Of a stretch of 64,000 bases of DNA, positions 45,824-55,024 are shown piece by piece. This stretch comes from an uncultured Prevotellaceae bacterium (GTDB lineage Bacteria; Bacteroidota; Bacteroidia; Bacteroidales; Muribaculaceae), in NCBI GenBank assembly GCA_905210415.1, contig CAJLWM010000006.1, forward strand, positions 4,477-68,476. The letters run 5' to 3'. How positions within the stretch are numbered: position 1 is the stretch's first letter; each line of letters starts with the position of its first letter. The position numbers and the translations under genes were made by a program. The notes under the pieces were generated by a model that ran no database searches, was not told where the DNA came from, and saw only the letters and a list, made by a program, of their open reading frames with translations.

Positions 45824-46486
45824 TTAGCCGTTAGAATTGTTTTCATCCATACGGTTGTACATCAGCGCCAAGTGTGCATATATTGATGTGTTCTGCACCA
45901 CGATTTTTTCGTTTGGCTTTATGCGGAAAGGCGTGAAATTCCAGATTGCGGTAATGCCAGAGTCGATAATCTTGTCGGTGACTTGTTGCGCATATTCTAC
46001 AGGTACAGCAAGCACGGCAATCGATGCTTTAAGCATTTTTTGCTGTTCGGCAAGTTTGTCGATGTGAAACACGTGTATGCCGTTGAGTGATTTGCCCACG
46101 ATGTTAGGGTCGATGTCGAAGCCGGCCACAATGTTTAGCCCGTATTGCATCAGACCGCAGTCTTGCAGAAGCGCGCCGCCAAGGCTGCCAACGCCAATCA
46201 TAAATGCATTGTGGCTTTTCTTGAAACCGAGGAAATCGGTCAATTGTTTTTCGAGTTGAGCCACCTCATAACCAATGCGTGTCTTACCTTTTATGTTGAT
46301 GAAAGATAGGTCTTTAGCTATTTGTGATGCGTCGACGCAAATCTCCTTTGATATTTGAGTTGATGACACAAATTCCACACCTTTGTTTTTCAATTGGGCG
46401 ACATAAGCCAAATACCAGGGCAGCCGCCGGAGCGTAGGCTCTGGTAGTAACGATTTTGCTATATGGTTTGTGTCGGTCTTCTGCAT
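45824..46486 (-). CDS. rex: Redox-sensing transcriptional repressor Rex
   Basis: NADH/NAD+-sensing repressor of fermentation and respiration genes. The 220-residue protein has an N-terminal winged-helix domain (LPEPTLRRLPWYLAYVAQL, VSSTQISKEICVDASQIAKD) and a Rossmann fold with VGSLGGALLQDCGL followed by IVAGFDIDPNIVGKSLNGI. The C-terminal helix YAHLALMYNRMDEN is the domain-swap helix. It lies 72 bases before the FAH-fold gene, so both could share a transcript. Its targets in this genome are not visible; the nqr genes in the same window would be sensible ones, which is inference. Confidence 0.95.
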   Translation of the reverse strand: MQKTDTNHIAKSLLPEPTLRRLPWYLAYVAQLKNKGVEFVSSTQISKEICVDASQIAKDLSFINIKGKTRIGYEVAQLEKQLTDFLGFKKSHNAFMIGVGSLGGALLQDCGLMQYGLNIVAGFDIDPNIVGKSLNGIHVFHIDKLAEQQKMLKASIAVLAVPVEYAQQVTDKIIDSGITAIWNFTPFRIKPNEKIVVQNTSIYAHLALMYNRMDENNSNG

Positions 46487-46548
46487 TGGTCAATGAAACA
46501 AATTCATATGATGATAACCTATGATGGTGATAGGCTATAAACATTACG

Positions 46549-46556
46549 CAAAGATA
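46549..46556 (-). promoter_or_regulatory. -7 element upstream of rex
   Basis: Minus strand TATCTTTG matches TAnnTTTG about 63 bases before the rex start. The -33 region is a T-rich tract without a clear TTTG. Confidence 0.5.
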
Positions 46557-46643
46557 AAAAAAAATTATGTAAAATGTGCTGATAACCGTTGATTTTTCGA
46601 GCGCTGCACGGTTGACAACGAATGGCTTGGTCAGGAAATACAG

Positions 46644-46681
46644 TAAGGGCTGTGCCAGAATGTGATGTGGCACAGCCCTTA
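46644..46681 (-). terminator. Hairpin after the GH84 gene
   Basis: Inverted repeat TAAGGGCTGTGCCA / TGGCACAGCCCTTA, 14 base pairs with a ten-base loop. The following minus-strand bases are only weakly T-rich, so termination efficiency is uncertain. Its position fits the true end of the GH84 gene at 46703. Confidence 0.65.
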
Positions 46682-46702
46682 GGAGTATTTATTGATGATG
46701 TG

Positions 46703-46893
46703 TTACTTAGCAGGTGTCACCTCATATAATTCGATTTTGCCATCAACCTTAATCGTACGAGCTCCGTTGGCAACAGCGATTTTGATGAATGGGCTTGCAA
46801 CTTCTTGCTTTTCAATCATGTTGCCCTTGACGTCGAGTTGCGAGATTACAACTGGCGCTCCAGGGTTCAATTTAGCAAGAATTGTGTATCCTT
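46703..46893 (-). pseudogene. Displaced C-terminal tail of the GH84 protein
   Basis: In the -1 frame relative to the GH84 gene an open stretch reads GYTILAKLNPGAPVVISQ, then LDVKGNMIEKQEVASPFIK, and closes with KVDGKIELYEVTPAK at a TAA (46703-46705). This resembles the normal end of Bacteroidetes GH84 proteins (an 'IEGDIDIYE'-like strand before the stop). It connects to the main frame at ACAAAGGATAC around 46889-46898, where one base seems to be missing. It has no start of its own. Confidence 0.75.
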
Positions 46894-49269
46894 TGTACCG
46901 GCAGGAATGGTGAACGACAATGCGCCAGTGTTGGTGTAAGATGTGCCGGGGTGATTGTCGAAAGCCTTCAGGGCAGCGTTTGCATCGTCGGCGATGATGC
47001 TGAAGTTGAGGGCTGCCTGCTTTGGAGGGTTAACTTCGAATATTCGCACAGCCACCCAGTTGGTCTTCTCAGAAGGTAATTTGCGTACACGCACATAGCG
47101 AGCTTTCACTGATTCGCCTTGCCAGTGGATGTCGTATTGCTTCTGCATGTTGGCGATAAGGGTATTCCATGCTTTGCCATCGGTGGAGTATTCAAGGCAG
47201 GCGTGGTCGAAATAGTCGACGTCGTCGATAGAGTTGCGGCCTTGTTGTATGTTTATTTCCCAAACGTCTTTCACAGAGCCGAGGTCAGCGCCAAACCATT
47301 CGCCACCTTCGCGGCTTTGAGCCTTGCCAGAGTGATAATATGTGGCTGTGTCTCCATCAAACATCAGTTTGCTTTGTGTGGTGCGAAGGGTAGGGAACGA
47401 ACCTACGCCCTTGAGCGTTGTAGGTTGTTGAGATGTAAGGGTATGGAAGAATTTGTCGGCGAGGCGATCCATGGTGTTTTCGTAGAATGGTTGAAGCTTC
47501 ATAGTGCCACACTTGTGCGCTTCGTATGCCTTTTGCTCGTCGGTAGACATTTTGTTGCTCACATATTTTTCCCAGAATGCAGCGAAATCGCCGTTGTCAT
47601 ACAGCTTGATTAATTCAAGCGCAGCCAAACCTCTTTTGCCGAGCATGGTGAATTGCTCTAGCCATGGCACCAATTCCTTGAGAAGTAGTTGATTTGTGCA
47701 ATCTTTCTTCATTGTGGCTTCAACGCGCGACACTTTTTCAAATTCTTTCTTCAGGGCGTCGTATTGGGCTGGGGTGTAGTTGTCGATATCAAAAGTGGTA
47801 GTTTCCCAAGATTCGTCGCGACGGTAGCCGGTCTCGGTGTCGCAAGAGTGAATTGCGAAGGTGCGATAAGCGTCGTGAGCCTCAGGAGTGAGTTCGTATA
47901 AGCCGCGTTCCCAGTTGTCGAGGGCATTGTATTTTGCGATGTTCCAAGCATAGTCGGCCACGCCATAGAGGGCGAGTTTTGATGCTTCGCCGTGCTCCAT
48001 AGGGTTGCTCACAAGTCCGCAGAGGTCGTTGGCAGACAGGGTAGTGTCGAGACCGTAAGTAGGACCTTGCATAATAATGTGGCGAGCATAGTCGGTAACA
48101 GGGAAGTTCCACCAATAGTAACCTGGGCGCTTGATGCGGCTATTGAGCCAGTTCATAGTGTCGGCGGTGAGGTCGCTGCAAACCACATCGCCAGTCCAGA
48201 ACACTTTGATGGAAGGAAGCAGAGTGTTGCCGTAGATTGCCAAACTGCCTTGAGGAGTAGGGTTTGCCCAAAGGCGAGAGTAGTCGGTAGGGCATACGGT
48301 GAGGCCTGCCACGTCGCCCTTTGCCTCAACGAAATCTTTGGTGAGACGGTTGAGCAGGTCAACTTGCTTCACAGGATTGGTGCCTTCGCCCGAGATGTCG
48401 TCGAAGAAGATAGCGAAAGAACGCACGCCAAGGTCGTACATCATATTGAATTTGTTCACGAGGTTCTTATAGTCTTCCTCGTTCCACTTGATGTCTTGTC
48501 CTGGGTGGATAGCCCACACGAAGTCAACGTAGTTGCGGCGACAAGCATCAACGAGCTCCTTGATTTGTCTGGCTTCTTTTTCTGGATAAGGCAAGCGCCA
48601 ATTAGGGCAGCTGTGATATGGGTCGTCTTTAGGGCCGTAGAGATAGGTGCACATCTTGAATTTTCCGTAGAAATCGATGAGTGACAATCTCACCTCATGC
48701 GACCAAGGGGTTCCATAGAAACCTTCTACAACGCCGCGGTTGGGCAGGTCGGCAAAGTCGTTGATAGTCATATAAGGGATGTTGCCGTCTTTGGCAATCT
48801 CGGAAGTCAAAATCTGGCGGAGAGTCTGTATGCCATAGAAAGCGCCACGCTCGTCATAGCCAATGATGCTCGCGCCTTTTTTGTTGATTGTGAGAGCATA
48901 GGCACCCGATGAGGCTTTCACGTTGGCTTTACGAGCCGCTTTTCCGCCGAAATCGATGGTGAGGCGACAGCCCTTAGCGTTTTGTTTAATGCCTGCTTGA
49001 ACGAGGTGTTGAGAGAATTTTTTTTGGCTGTCCTTGATGCTAAAGCCTTGCGAAGCGTTGAGGCGATCGGTTTGCGATACTTCTATTTGTTGTGGAGTAG
49101 GGTTGATCACCAAGCCGTGATGATCAATCTTTTTGCCTGATACGGGCAGCACGTCCTGCTTCTCAGAGCGTTGTGAGTTTAAGTCGAAGTCGTTGTCTTG
49201 CGCGCTTGCGCTTGGCGACAGCATCATGCCGGCAACCAATAACGACCATAGGAAATAGATTTTGTTCAT
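46867..49269 (-). CDS. GH84 beta-N-acetylglucosaminidase / O-GlcNAcase-like enzyme, frameshifted at the end
   Basis: Secreted glycoside hydrolase removing terminal N-acetylglucosamine, as in mucin glycans. An 800-residue frame with signal peptide (about 1-23), an N-terminal GH84-type domain (to about 170), then the catalytic domain starting NRGVVEGFYGTPWSHEVR. The catalytic Asp pair is 290/291 (FFDDISGEGTNP), with PGYYWWNFPVTDY and GLVSNPMEHGEASKLALYGV conserved. A F5/8-type binding domain follows (about 610-740). The frame ends abruptly at QFLLN; the expected final 60 residues lie in the next frame (46703-46893). The active site is upstream of the lesion, so the enzyme may still function. 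Confidence 0.9.
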   Translation of the reverse strand: MNKIYFLWSLLVAGMMLSPSASAQDNDFDLNSQRSEKQDVLPVSGKKIDHHGLVINPTPQQIEVSQTDRLNASQGFSIKDSQKKFSQHLVQAGIKQNAKGCRLTIDFGGKAARKANVKASSGAYALTINKKGASIIGYDERGAFYGIQTLRQILTSEIAKDGNIPYMTINDFADLPNRGVVEGFYGTPWSHEVRLSLIDFYGKFKMCTYLYGPKDDPYHSCPNWRLPYPEKEARQIKELVDACRRNYVDFVWAIHPGQDIKWNEEDYKNLVNKFNMMYDLGVRSFAIFFDDISGEGTNPVKQVDLLNRLTKDFVEAKGDVAGLTVCPTDYSRLWANPTPQGSLAIYGNTLLPSIKVFWTGDVVCSDLTADTMNWLNSRIKRPGYYWWNFPVTDYARHIIMQGPTYGLDTTLSANDLCGLVSNPMEHGEASKLALYGVADYAWNIAKYNALDNWERGLYELTPEAHDAYRTFAIHSCDTETGYRRDESWETTTFDIDNYTPAQYDALKKEFEKVSRVEATMKKDCTNQLLLKELVPWLEQFTMLGKRGLAALELIKLYDNGDFAAFWEKYVSNKMSTDEQKAYEAHKCGTMKLQPFYENTMDRLADKFFHTLTSQQPTTLKGVGSFPTLRTTQSKLMFDGDTATYYHSGKAQSREGGEWFGADLGSVKDVWEINIQQGRNSIDDVDYFDHACLEYSTDGKAWNTLIANMQKQYDIHWQGESVKARYVRVRKLPSEKTNWVAVRIFEVNPPKQAALNFSIIADDANAALKAFDNHPGTSYTNTGALSFTIPAGTKDTQFLLN

Positions 49270-49426
49270 GAATTGAATTTTTGTTTATGGTTATATTTTT
49301 TGTTTCTGGTTATAGGAAAAAGAGGTATTCGTGAATTATTTGTGAAAGTTATGAAAAAAAATGCTTGTGGGCAAATGATGGATAAAAAAGACTGTGTAAG
49401 AGACTGAAAATTTGCAATAATTAAGG

Positions 49427-49434
49427 TATATTTG
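49427..49434 (+). promoter_or_regulatory. -7 element of the second PorU-like gene
   Basis: TATATTTG matches TAnnTTTG about 92 bases before the start at 49526. A TTTG lies 12 bases upstream, too close for a normal -33 box. Confidence 0.5.
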
Positions 49435-49525
49435 CGTTTAGAATATGATAAAATGTATAGTGGCGCGAGTGCGTTGCTATGATTCTTGTATAAGAAAACA
49501 ATCTAAAACGGAAAAGTAGATTTTT

Positions 49526-52500
49526 ATGACGAACAGATATATATTGCGACATGCGGTGCTGATGTTTTTTGCATTGGCCTATGGAGCATGCTGCATGGCA
49601 TTTGATACGAGCATATATGCCGAGCAATCGCGCTTGGCCCAAGGCAAATGGGTGAAGATAAAAGTGTCGGAGTCGGGTGTGTATAAAATCACGCAGAGCG
49701 ATGCCCGCAAGTGGGGCTTTTCCGACATCAGCAAATTGAGAATCTATGGTTATGGCGGTGCGCCAATACCGGAAGTGCTCACACGCAGCGCCTATGTGGA
49801 TGATGTGCCACAGGTGCAGGTGCTGCGCGACAAGAACGCGATATACTTCTATGCTCAAGGCCCAATTACATGGAAGGCCGGACGAAACATTACGTATCAG
49901 CAGGTGCAGCATCCTTATTCCACTGCAGGATATTATTTTCTTTCGGAAGAAGCTGATGAGGCTGATGTTGAAATCGTAAAAGCGACCAATGAGATAAGCG
50001 CAAGTGGCGATGTGGTGAAGACATTTACCGATCGCTTGTATCACGAAAAGGAATTGATGACTGCCAGCGAGAGCGGACGTCAGTTGCTGGGCGAGGATTT
50101 CCGATTTAATTCCAACCAGACATTTAAATTTAAGATACCTGATTATGTGTCGGGTAGCGATGTGAATGTGCTCACAAGTTTCGGCGCACATAGTCAAGGT
50201 GGAGGCGCAAGCCGATTGTCGTTTAAGTATAATGGCACTCAGCTTGGCGCTAATAGTAAAAGCGATATGATAGACGAGGTGAACAGTCAGTATACACACA
50301 TAGTGATGACAAGTTCACTGAAGACTTTCAGCCTGAATAATACCGACAATTTCTCTTATAGCATTGGATTGCAGTATGGTGGCACATTGAGTGTTGCCCG
50401 CCTCGACTATATCACGGTGAATTATCTGCGTCAGTTGAAGCTGGTGAATGGCAAGTTGTCGTTTAGATACAATGCCAGCAAGCCGGTGGCGCTGTGTATG
50501 GACGGTGCAACTGACAACACGATGGTGTGGGACGTGACGGATGTGAAAAACATCTATGCGATGAACCTGACTAAGACCGACGATGGCGTGGCGTTTGCAC
50601 CATGTGCAATGGGCGAGCGCGAATATGTGGCATTCGACACCAGCGTATCGCTGCCAACGCCAGAATATGTGGGCGTGGTGAAAAACCAGAATGTTCATGG
50701 CGAGCAGGTGCCAGACATGATAATAATCTCGCCTAAGGAATTCGTTGCTCAGGCTCGCCGAGTGGCTTCGTTGCACGAAACCAACGACGGAATGCGAGTG
50801 CTTGTGCTTGACAGCGAAACAGTCTACAACGAGTTTTCGTCGGGTATGCCAGATGCTATGTCGTATAGAAACCTTTGCAAGATGTTCTACGATCGTGGAA
50901 TCGATAGCGAGGGTCATAAACTGAAATATTTGTTGCTTTTCGGTCGTGGAACTTACGACAATCGTCAGTTGACAGATGTGGTGAGGGCTAATAGTTACCC
51001 AATGCTGCTCACATATCAGAGTGAAGAAAGTTCTAATGAATACACCTCGTATACTGCCGATGATTTGTTTGTGTTCCTTGAGGATAATGCCGGTGGTAAT
51101 ATCGTGAATGCAAAACTGTCGATTGCAGTAGGCCGAATGCCAGTGAAAAGTGTTGAAGAAGCCCGAACTGTGGTTGATAAGTTATATAAGTATGTCAATG
51201 GCGTGGATTATGGCGCATGGAAGAGTGTTGCCACAATCGTTGCCGACGACCAAAACAACTCTGAGCACGTGCGCCAGGCAGAATCTGTGATTAAACTGTA
51301 TTCTGAGAATGGCGCGGCTGATATGCAATTCAATAAGATTTACATTGATGCCTACGACAACGCAAGTAGCGGCGGTTCGCGCGTGTGTCAAGTGGGTCGC
51401 GATAAGCTGTATAAGCAGTTTGACGAAGGTATGATGTGGCTTGGATATATTGGCCACGCCAACCCTACTAGTTGGACCGGCGAACACTTGCTCACATGGT
51501 ATGATATCAACAATTTCTATAATAAGCGCTGGCCATTCTTGTTTGCAGCCACATGCGAGTTTTCGCGATTTGATGCCGATGCGGTGTCGGGTGGTGAAAT
51601 CATGTATCTCAACGGCAATGGCGGTGTGATAGCAGAATTGTCGGCCACACGCATTGCTTATATCCCAAATAATGGCACGCTTAACGATGCTATTGCCAAA
51701 TATGCATTCTCGCACGACGCCGATGGCAAGCGATATACTATCGGAGAATTTGTGCGTAGGGGCAAGAACGACGTTGTTGACGACAACCGACTGAGATATA
51801 CACTGTTTGGCGACCCTGCTATGCGCCTGCGTATGCCAGAATATAAGGTGAGATTGGAGGCAATCAATGGCCATGCCATCGACGATAATCTGCCAACATT
51901 CCAAGCGCGCCAAACGCTCACATTCTCAGGCTCGATTGTTGATGGAAGCGGCGCTGAGGTGACCGACTTTAATGGCAATATCGTGTCGACCCTCTATGAT
52001 GCCGAACAGAGCGTGGTGACACTTGGTTATGGCGAAGACGGTTCGCAATATCCATTCCAAGACCGCTCAAACAAGTTGGCATTGGTGACCGATTCGGTGA
52101 AAAACGGAAAATTCTCGGTGAAGGTGACTATCCCAAGCGAATTGTCGGCTTCGTCGTTCGACAACTATAGCCCGGCCCGTATGTGCATGTATGCCTATTG
52201 TGCGGCATCGGGGGCAGAAGCAGTGGGTAGCAACGACGAGTTTTATATCTATGGCTATGACGAGACTATAGAAACCGATAGTGATGGCCCGGAAATCCGC
52301 AGTTTTGCTCTTAACAGCGAGAACTTTAAGGATGGTGACAACGTGAATGAGTCGCCACTCGTGATAGCAAGCATATTTGACAAAGACGGTATCAACTTCT
52401 CTTCGGGCGGCATTGGCCACGACATCACATTGCAATTGGATGGTAAGGAAACCCACAGCGATGTGTCGTCGTATTTCACCCCGGTCTACGACAAGGACGG

Positions 52501-52945
52501 CAATGCCGGCACAATATCTTATCCGCTAAGCGGGTTGGAAGAGGGCGAGCACACATTGCGACTGAAAGTGTGGGATGTATTCAACAACTCAAGCGAGAAG
52601 ACAATCTCGTTTAATGTGGTGAAGGGATTGAAGCCAGAGATTTATGACGTCTACACCACAGCCAATCCGGCTATTGAAGATGCCGTGTTCTATCTCAAGC
52701 ACAATCGCCCAGATGCGTTGCTGACAATCACTCTGCAAGTCTACGACCTCATGGGTAAGGAGGTGTGGAGCGTTTCGCAAACCGGTAAGAGCGACCTTTA
52801 TACATCGTTCCCAATTACATGGGACCTTTGCGACAAGAGCGGAGGCAGGGTGCCACGCGGAATCTATGTGTATAGAGCAAGCATCTCTACCGATGGTGAG
52901 CAATACACCACAAAGTCGAAAAAACTCGCTGTGGCAGGTGGGTGA
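49526..52945 (+). CDS. porU: PorU-like T9SS C-terminal signal peptidase (C25 family)
   Basis: Cell-surface cysteine protease that cleaves T9SS sorting domains and links cargo to the surface. Of 1139 residues, about 1-27 are a signal peptide. The N-terminal region has LAQGKWVKIKVSESGVYKIT, and the C25 domain has His644 (LGYIGHANPTSW) and Cys677 (ATCEFSRFDAD), the canonical PorU context. Ig-like domains and a C-terminal CTD-like region (RVPRGIYVYRASIS) follow. It is about the same length as the paralogue at 41721-45134, matched from end to end. It stands alone, with its own promoter element, not next to porV. Confidence 0.9.
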   Translation: MTNRYILRHAVLMFFALAYGACCMAFDTSIYAEQSRLAQGKWVKIKVSESGVYKITQSDARKWGFSDISKLRIYGYGGAPIPEVLTRSAYVDDVPQVQVLRDKNAIYFYAQGPITWKAGRNITYQQVQHPYSTAGYYFLSEEADEADVEIVKATNEISASGDVVKTFTDRLYHEKELMTASESGRQLLGEDFRFNSNQTFKFKIPDYVSGSDVNVLTSFGAHSQGGGASRLSFKYNGTQLGANSKSDMIDEVNSQYTHIVMTSSLKTFSLNNTDNFSYSIGLQYGGTLSVARLDYITVNYLRQLKLVNGKLSFRYNASKPVALCMDGATDNTMVWDVTDVKNIYAMNLTKTDDGVAFAPCAMGEREYVAFDTSVSLPTPEYVGVVKNQNVHGEQVPDMIIISPKEFVAQARRVASLHETNDGMRVLVLDSETVYNEFSSGMPDAMSYRNLCKMFYDRGIDSEGHKLKYLLLFGRGTYDNRQLTDVVRANSYPMLLTYQSEESSNEYTSYTADDLFVFLEDNAGGNIVNAKLSIAVGRMPVKSVEEARTVVDKLYKYVNGVDYGAWKSVATIVADDQNNSEHVRQAESVIKLYSENGAADMQFNKIYIDAYDNASSGGSRVCQVGRDKLYKQFDEGMMWLGYIGHANPTSWTGEHLLTWYDINNFYNKRWPFLFAATCEFSRFDADAVSGGEIMYLNGNGGVIAELSATRIAYIPNNGTLNDAIAKYAFSHDADGKRYTIGEFVRRGKNDVVDDNRLRYTLFGDPAMRLRMPEYKVRLEAINGHAIDDNLPTFQARQTLTFSGSIVDGSGAEVTDFNGNIVSTLYDAEQSVVTLGYGEDGSQYPFQDRSNKLALVTDSVKNGKFSVKVTIPSELSASSFDNYSPARMCMYAYCAASGAEAVGSNDEFYIYGYDETIETDSDGPEIRSFALNSENFKDGDNVNESPLVIASIFDKDGINFSSGGIGHDITLQLDGKETHSDVSSYFTPVYDKDGNAGTISYPLSGLEEGEHTLRLKVWDVFNNSSEKTISFNVVKGLKPEIYDVYTTANPAIEDAVFYLKHNRPDALLTITLQVYDLMGKEVWSVSQTGKSDLYTSFPITWDLCDKSGGRVPRGIYVYRASISTDGEQYTTKSKKLAVAGG

Positions 52946-52980
52946 TGTGGTAGTATAATTCTGCAAAGAGCGGGCAAACA

Positions 52981-53012
52981 CTTGTGGTTAACGCTAATTT
53001 TTGCTATTTTTG
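52981..53012 (+). promoter_or_regulatory. Promoter of the DUF3078 gene
   Basis: CTTG (52981-52984), 20-base spacer, TATTTTTG (53005-53012). The -7 box matches fully and the -33 box has one mismatch. The gene begins at 53048. Confidence 0.65.
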
Positions 53013-53047
53013 CAAAGGATAGATAAATTGGAATTTACACTAAAAAG

Positions 53048-54382
53048 ATGAGTAACTCGATATACAAAATTTGTGGATTTTTTGCGTTTGCAATGGCATT
53101 GTCGCAGCACACAACTGCGCAGGAAGCATCGGATAAAACAATACATCATCGTGCCGACACAGTGCAGAAAGAACTCATGCGTGTGCCAGCCATCAAGCTA
53201 AACGATTGGCGTACGCTTGACTATGATACTATTGATTTGAAGCCGTCGTATGCCTATGTTCCGCTGATTTTCTGCCAACAAAAGTTGGCCGCTGATACCA
53301 TACAGCAATGGCACCCACAGAGCGGATACCAATTGAATGTAAACCGCAATTGGTTGAACAACGATATCGAAGAGAAAAACTGGGAAGACAGATTGAGATA
53401 TAATGCTATGGTGAACAACCCTGGCATAGTGATTTATAATGTGAATGCGTTGCCTGAGGCTCCAAAGGAATTTATCAGCGTAGTTGATCCTAAGAGCCGC
53501 ACGCTGACAATCGCGCCACGCGAATACAACAATGTGGGTGTGGATGCTAAGCCACAGCAGGTGAAACTTCACAACTGGCTTCACACGTTTGTGACTTCGC
53601 TGCAATTCTCTCAAGCATATATGTCGGAAAACTGGTATCAGGGTGGTGATAACATCCTGAATATCCTCAGCGACTTGCAGTGGAATGTGCAATTGAATCA
53701 AAACTTGCATCCTAACTATATCTTCTCAAACACCATCCGCTATAAATTGGGTATAAACTCTGCTCCAAACGATGAATTGCGCGACTATAGCATTAGCGAC
53801 GATTTGTTTCAGTGGAACACTCAATTTGGTGTGAAGGCTATCAAAAAGTGGTATTATTCGGCATCAATGCAGTTTAAAACACAGTTGCTCAATAATTACA
53901 CCACTAACACCAACAATCGTAAGGCTGCATTCTTGAGCCCAGGCGAATTGAACGTCGGTGTGGGTATCACATATGATAACAGGAGTAAGGATGGATGGAG
54001 AACATTCAACCTGTCGCTTTCTCCAGTGTCTTATAATATGAAGTTGTGTAAGACTGATGTTAATCCTTCTCCTACCAACTTTGGTATACGCGAAGGCCAT
54101 CACACGATTCTCAATGTGGGTTCGAAACTCGAATCGAAACTCAACATAAAGTTTAATAGTTCTATCTCTTGGTCGTCGAGATTATATGTGTTCTCAAACT
54201 ATGAGTATGTGCAAGGCGATTGGGAAAACACCTTCAATTTCAACGTTACAAGTCACTTGATCACGCAATTCTATACACACTTGCGTTACGACAAGTCGGT
54301 TAACAAGAATGAAAAGTGGAACTATTGGCAGTTTAAGGAGATTTTGAGTTTCGGTCTTACTTATAGGTTTGCTACCAACTAA
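53048..54382 (+). CDS. DUF3078 outer-membrane protein
   Basis: A 444-residue protein with a signal peptide (about 1-24, FFAFAMALSQHTTAQ). The segment FSQAYMSENWYQGGDNILNI matches the DUF3078 motif (N-W-x-x-GG-x-N). It is followed by regular amphipathic strands to a terminal FGLTYRFATN, ending in the aromatic residues usual for outer-membrane barrels. The function of DUF3078 proteins is not known. The next gene begins 11 bases after the stop, so the small secreted proteins downstream are likely co-transcribed. Confidence 0.83.
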   Translation: MSNSIYKICGFFAFAMALSQHTTAQEASDKTIHHRADTVQKELMRVPAIKLNDWRTLDYDTIDLKPSYAYVPLIFCQQKLAADTIQQWHPQSGYQLNVNRNWLNNDIEEKNWEDRLRYNAMVNNPGIVIYNVNALPEAPKEFISVVDPKSRTLTIAPREYNNVGVDAKPQQVKLHNWLHTFVTSLQFSQAYMSENWYQGGDNILNILSDLQWNVQLNQNLHPNYIFSNTIRYKLGINSAPNDELRDYSISDDLFQWNTQFGVKAIKKWYYSASMQFKTQLLNNYTTNTNNRKAAFLSPGELNVGVGITYDNRSKDGWRTFNLSLSPVSYNMKLCKTDVNPSPTNFGIREGHHTILNVGSKLESKLNIKFNSSISWSSRLYVFSNYEYVQGDWENTFNFNVTSHLITQFYTHLRYDKSVNKNEKWNYWQFKEILSFGLTYRFATN

Positions 54383-54393
54383 AGGGTTAGAGT

Positions 54394-55020
54394 ATGATGT
54401 GCTGTCGTGCAAATATTGCAGCCGTGATGATGCTGGTGTGCAGTGTGTGTGCAATGGCGCATAGCGCTAATGATGGCCATGTGAAACAACAATCAGAAAT
54501 CCTCAATTCAGATTATTCCGACGAAGCCGTAAGGCAGCGATTGTCGGCGATGGCGTTGCAGCCCATAGAGGGTGTGTGGTATTACAATGAAGAGAAAACC
54601 ACCCTCGTGATAGAGCGTTGTGGCGACTCGCTCGACGGCAATAGCATGTCGTATCGCATAGTGTATGTCGATTCCGACGACTATGATTTGCTGCCCGGAA
54701 CAGTAATCGGTTATATTGAGCGGAGTGCCGATAAGCAGAAATTTGCCTTGTGGCTATATAGCGAACGCAGTGTGCAGACGCTGTTTAAGCCAGTTAGGTG
54801 TGTGGCCACGCTGTCGGCCAATGGCGAGTTGCTCACCTTTGTGAAGCCAGATGTGAAGCTGAAATTTCGCATGAACATTACGCGCTTTCTGCCTACATTG
54901 TTCAAGGGGCTGTCGGTTATTGCCGAGAAGGGGAGTGAGTCGCTTCCGTTGGGATTTAAGAAGGTCTATCCGTCGGCTGACGACGATGGTACAATAGATG
55001 GTGTGATACGTTATTTGTGA
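54394..55020 (+). CDS. Secreted protein of unknown function
   Basis: A 208-residue protein with a probable signal peptide (about 1-24, IAAVMMLVCSVCAMA). The mature part includes EGVWYYNEEKTTLVIER, a beta-rich core and a basic middle (VKPDVKLKFRMNITRFLPTL). It resembles lipocalin-like or copper-resistance-type small beta proteins in pattern only; I do not recognise a family. The reading frame is clean. It lies between the DUF3078 gene and another small secreted protein, five bases before the latter's start. Confidence 0.7.
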   Translation: MMCCRANIAAVMMLVCSVCAMAHSANDGHVKQQSEILNSDYSDEAVRQRLSAMALQPIEGVWYYNEEKTTLVIERCGDSLDGNSMSYRIVYVDSDDYDLLPGTVIGYIERSADKQKFALWLYSERSVQTLFKPVRCVATLSANGELLTFVKPDVKLKFRMNITRFLPTLFKGLSVIAEKGSESLPLGFKKVYPSADDDGTIDGVIRYL

Positions 55021-55024
55021 TGCT

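Noticed and set aside
46692..46913. A 73-codon plus-strand frame downstream of GH84
   Set aside because: The minus strand here encodes the displaced GH84 tail; the plus frame has no start signals.
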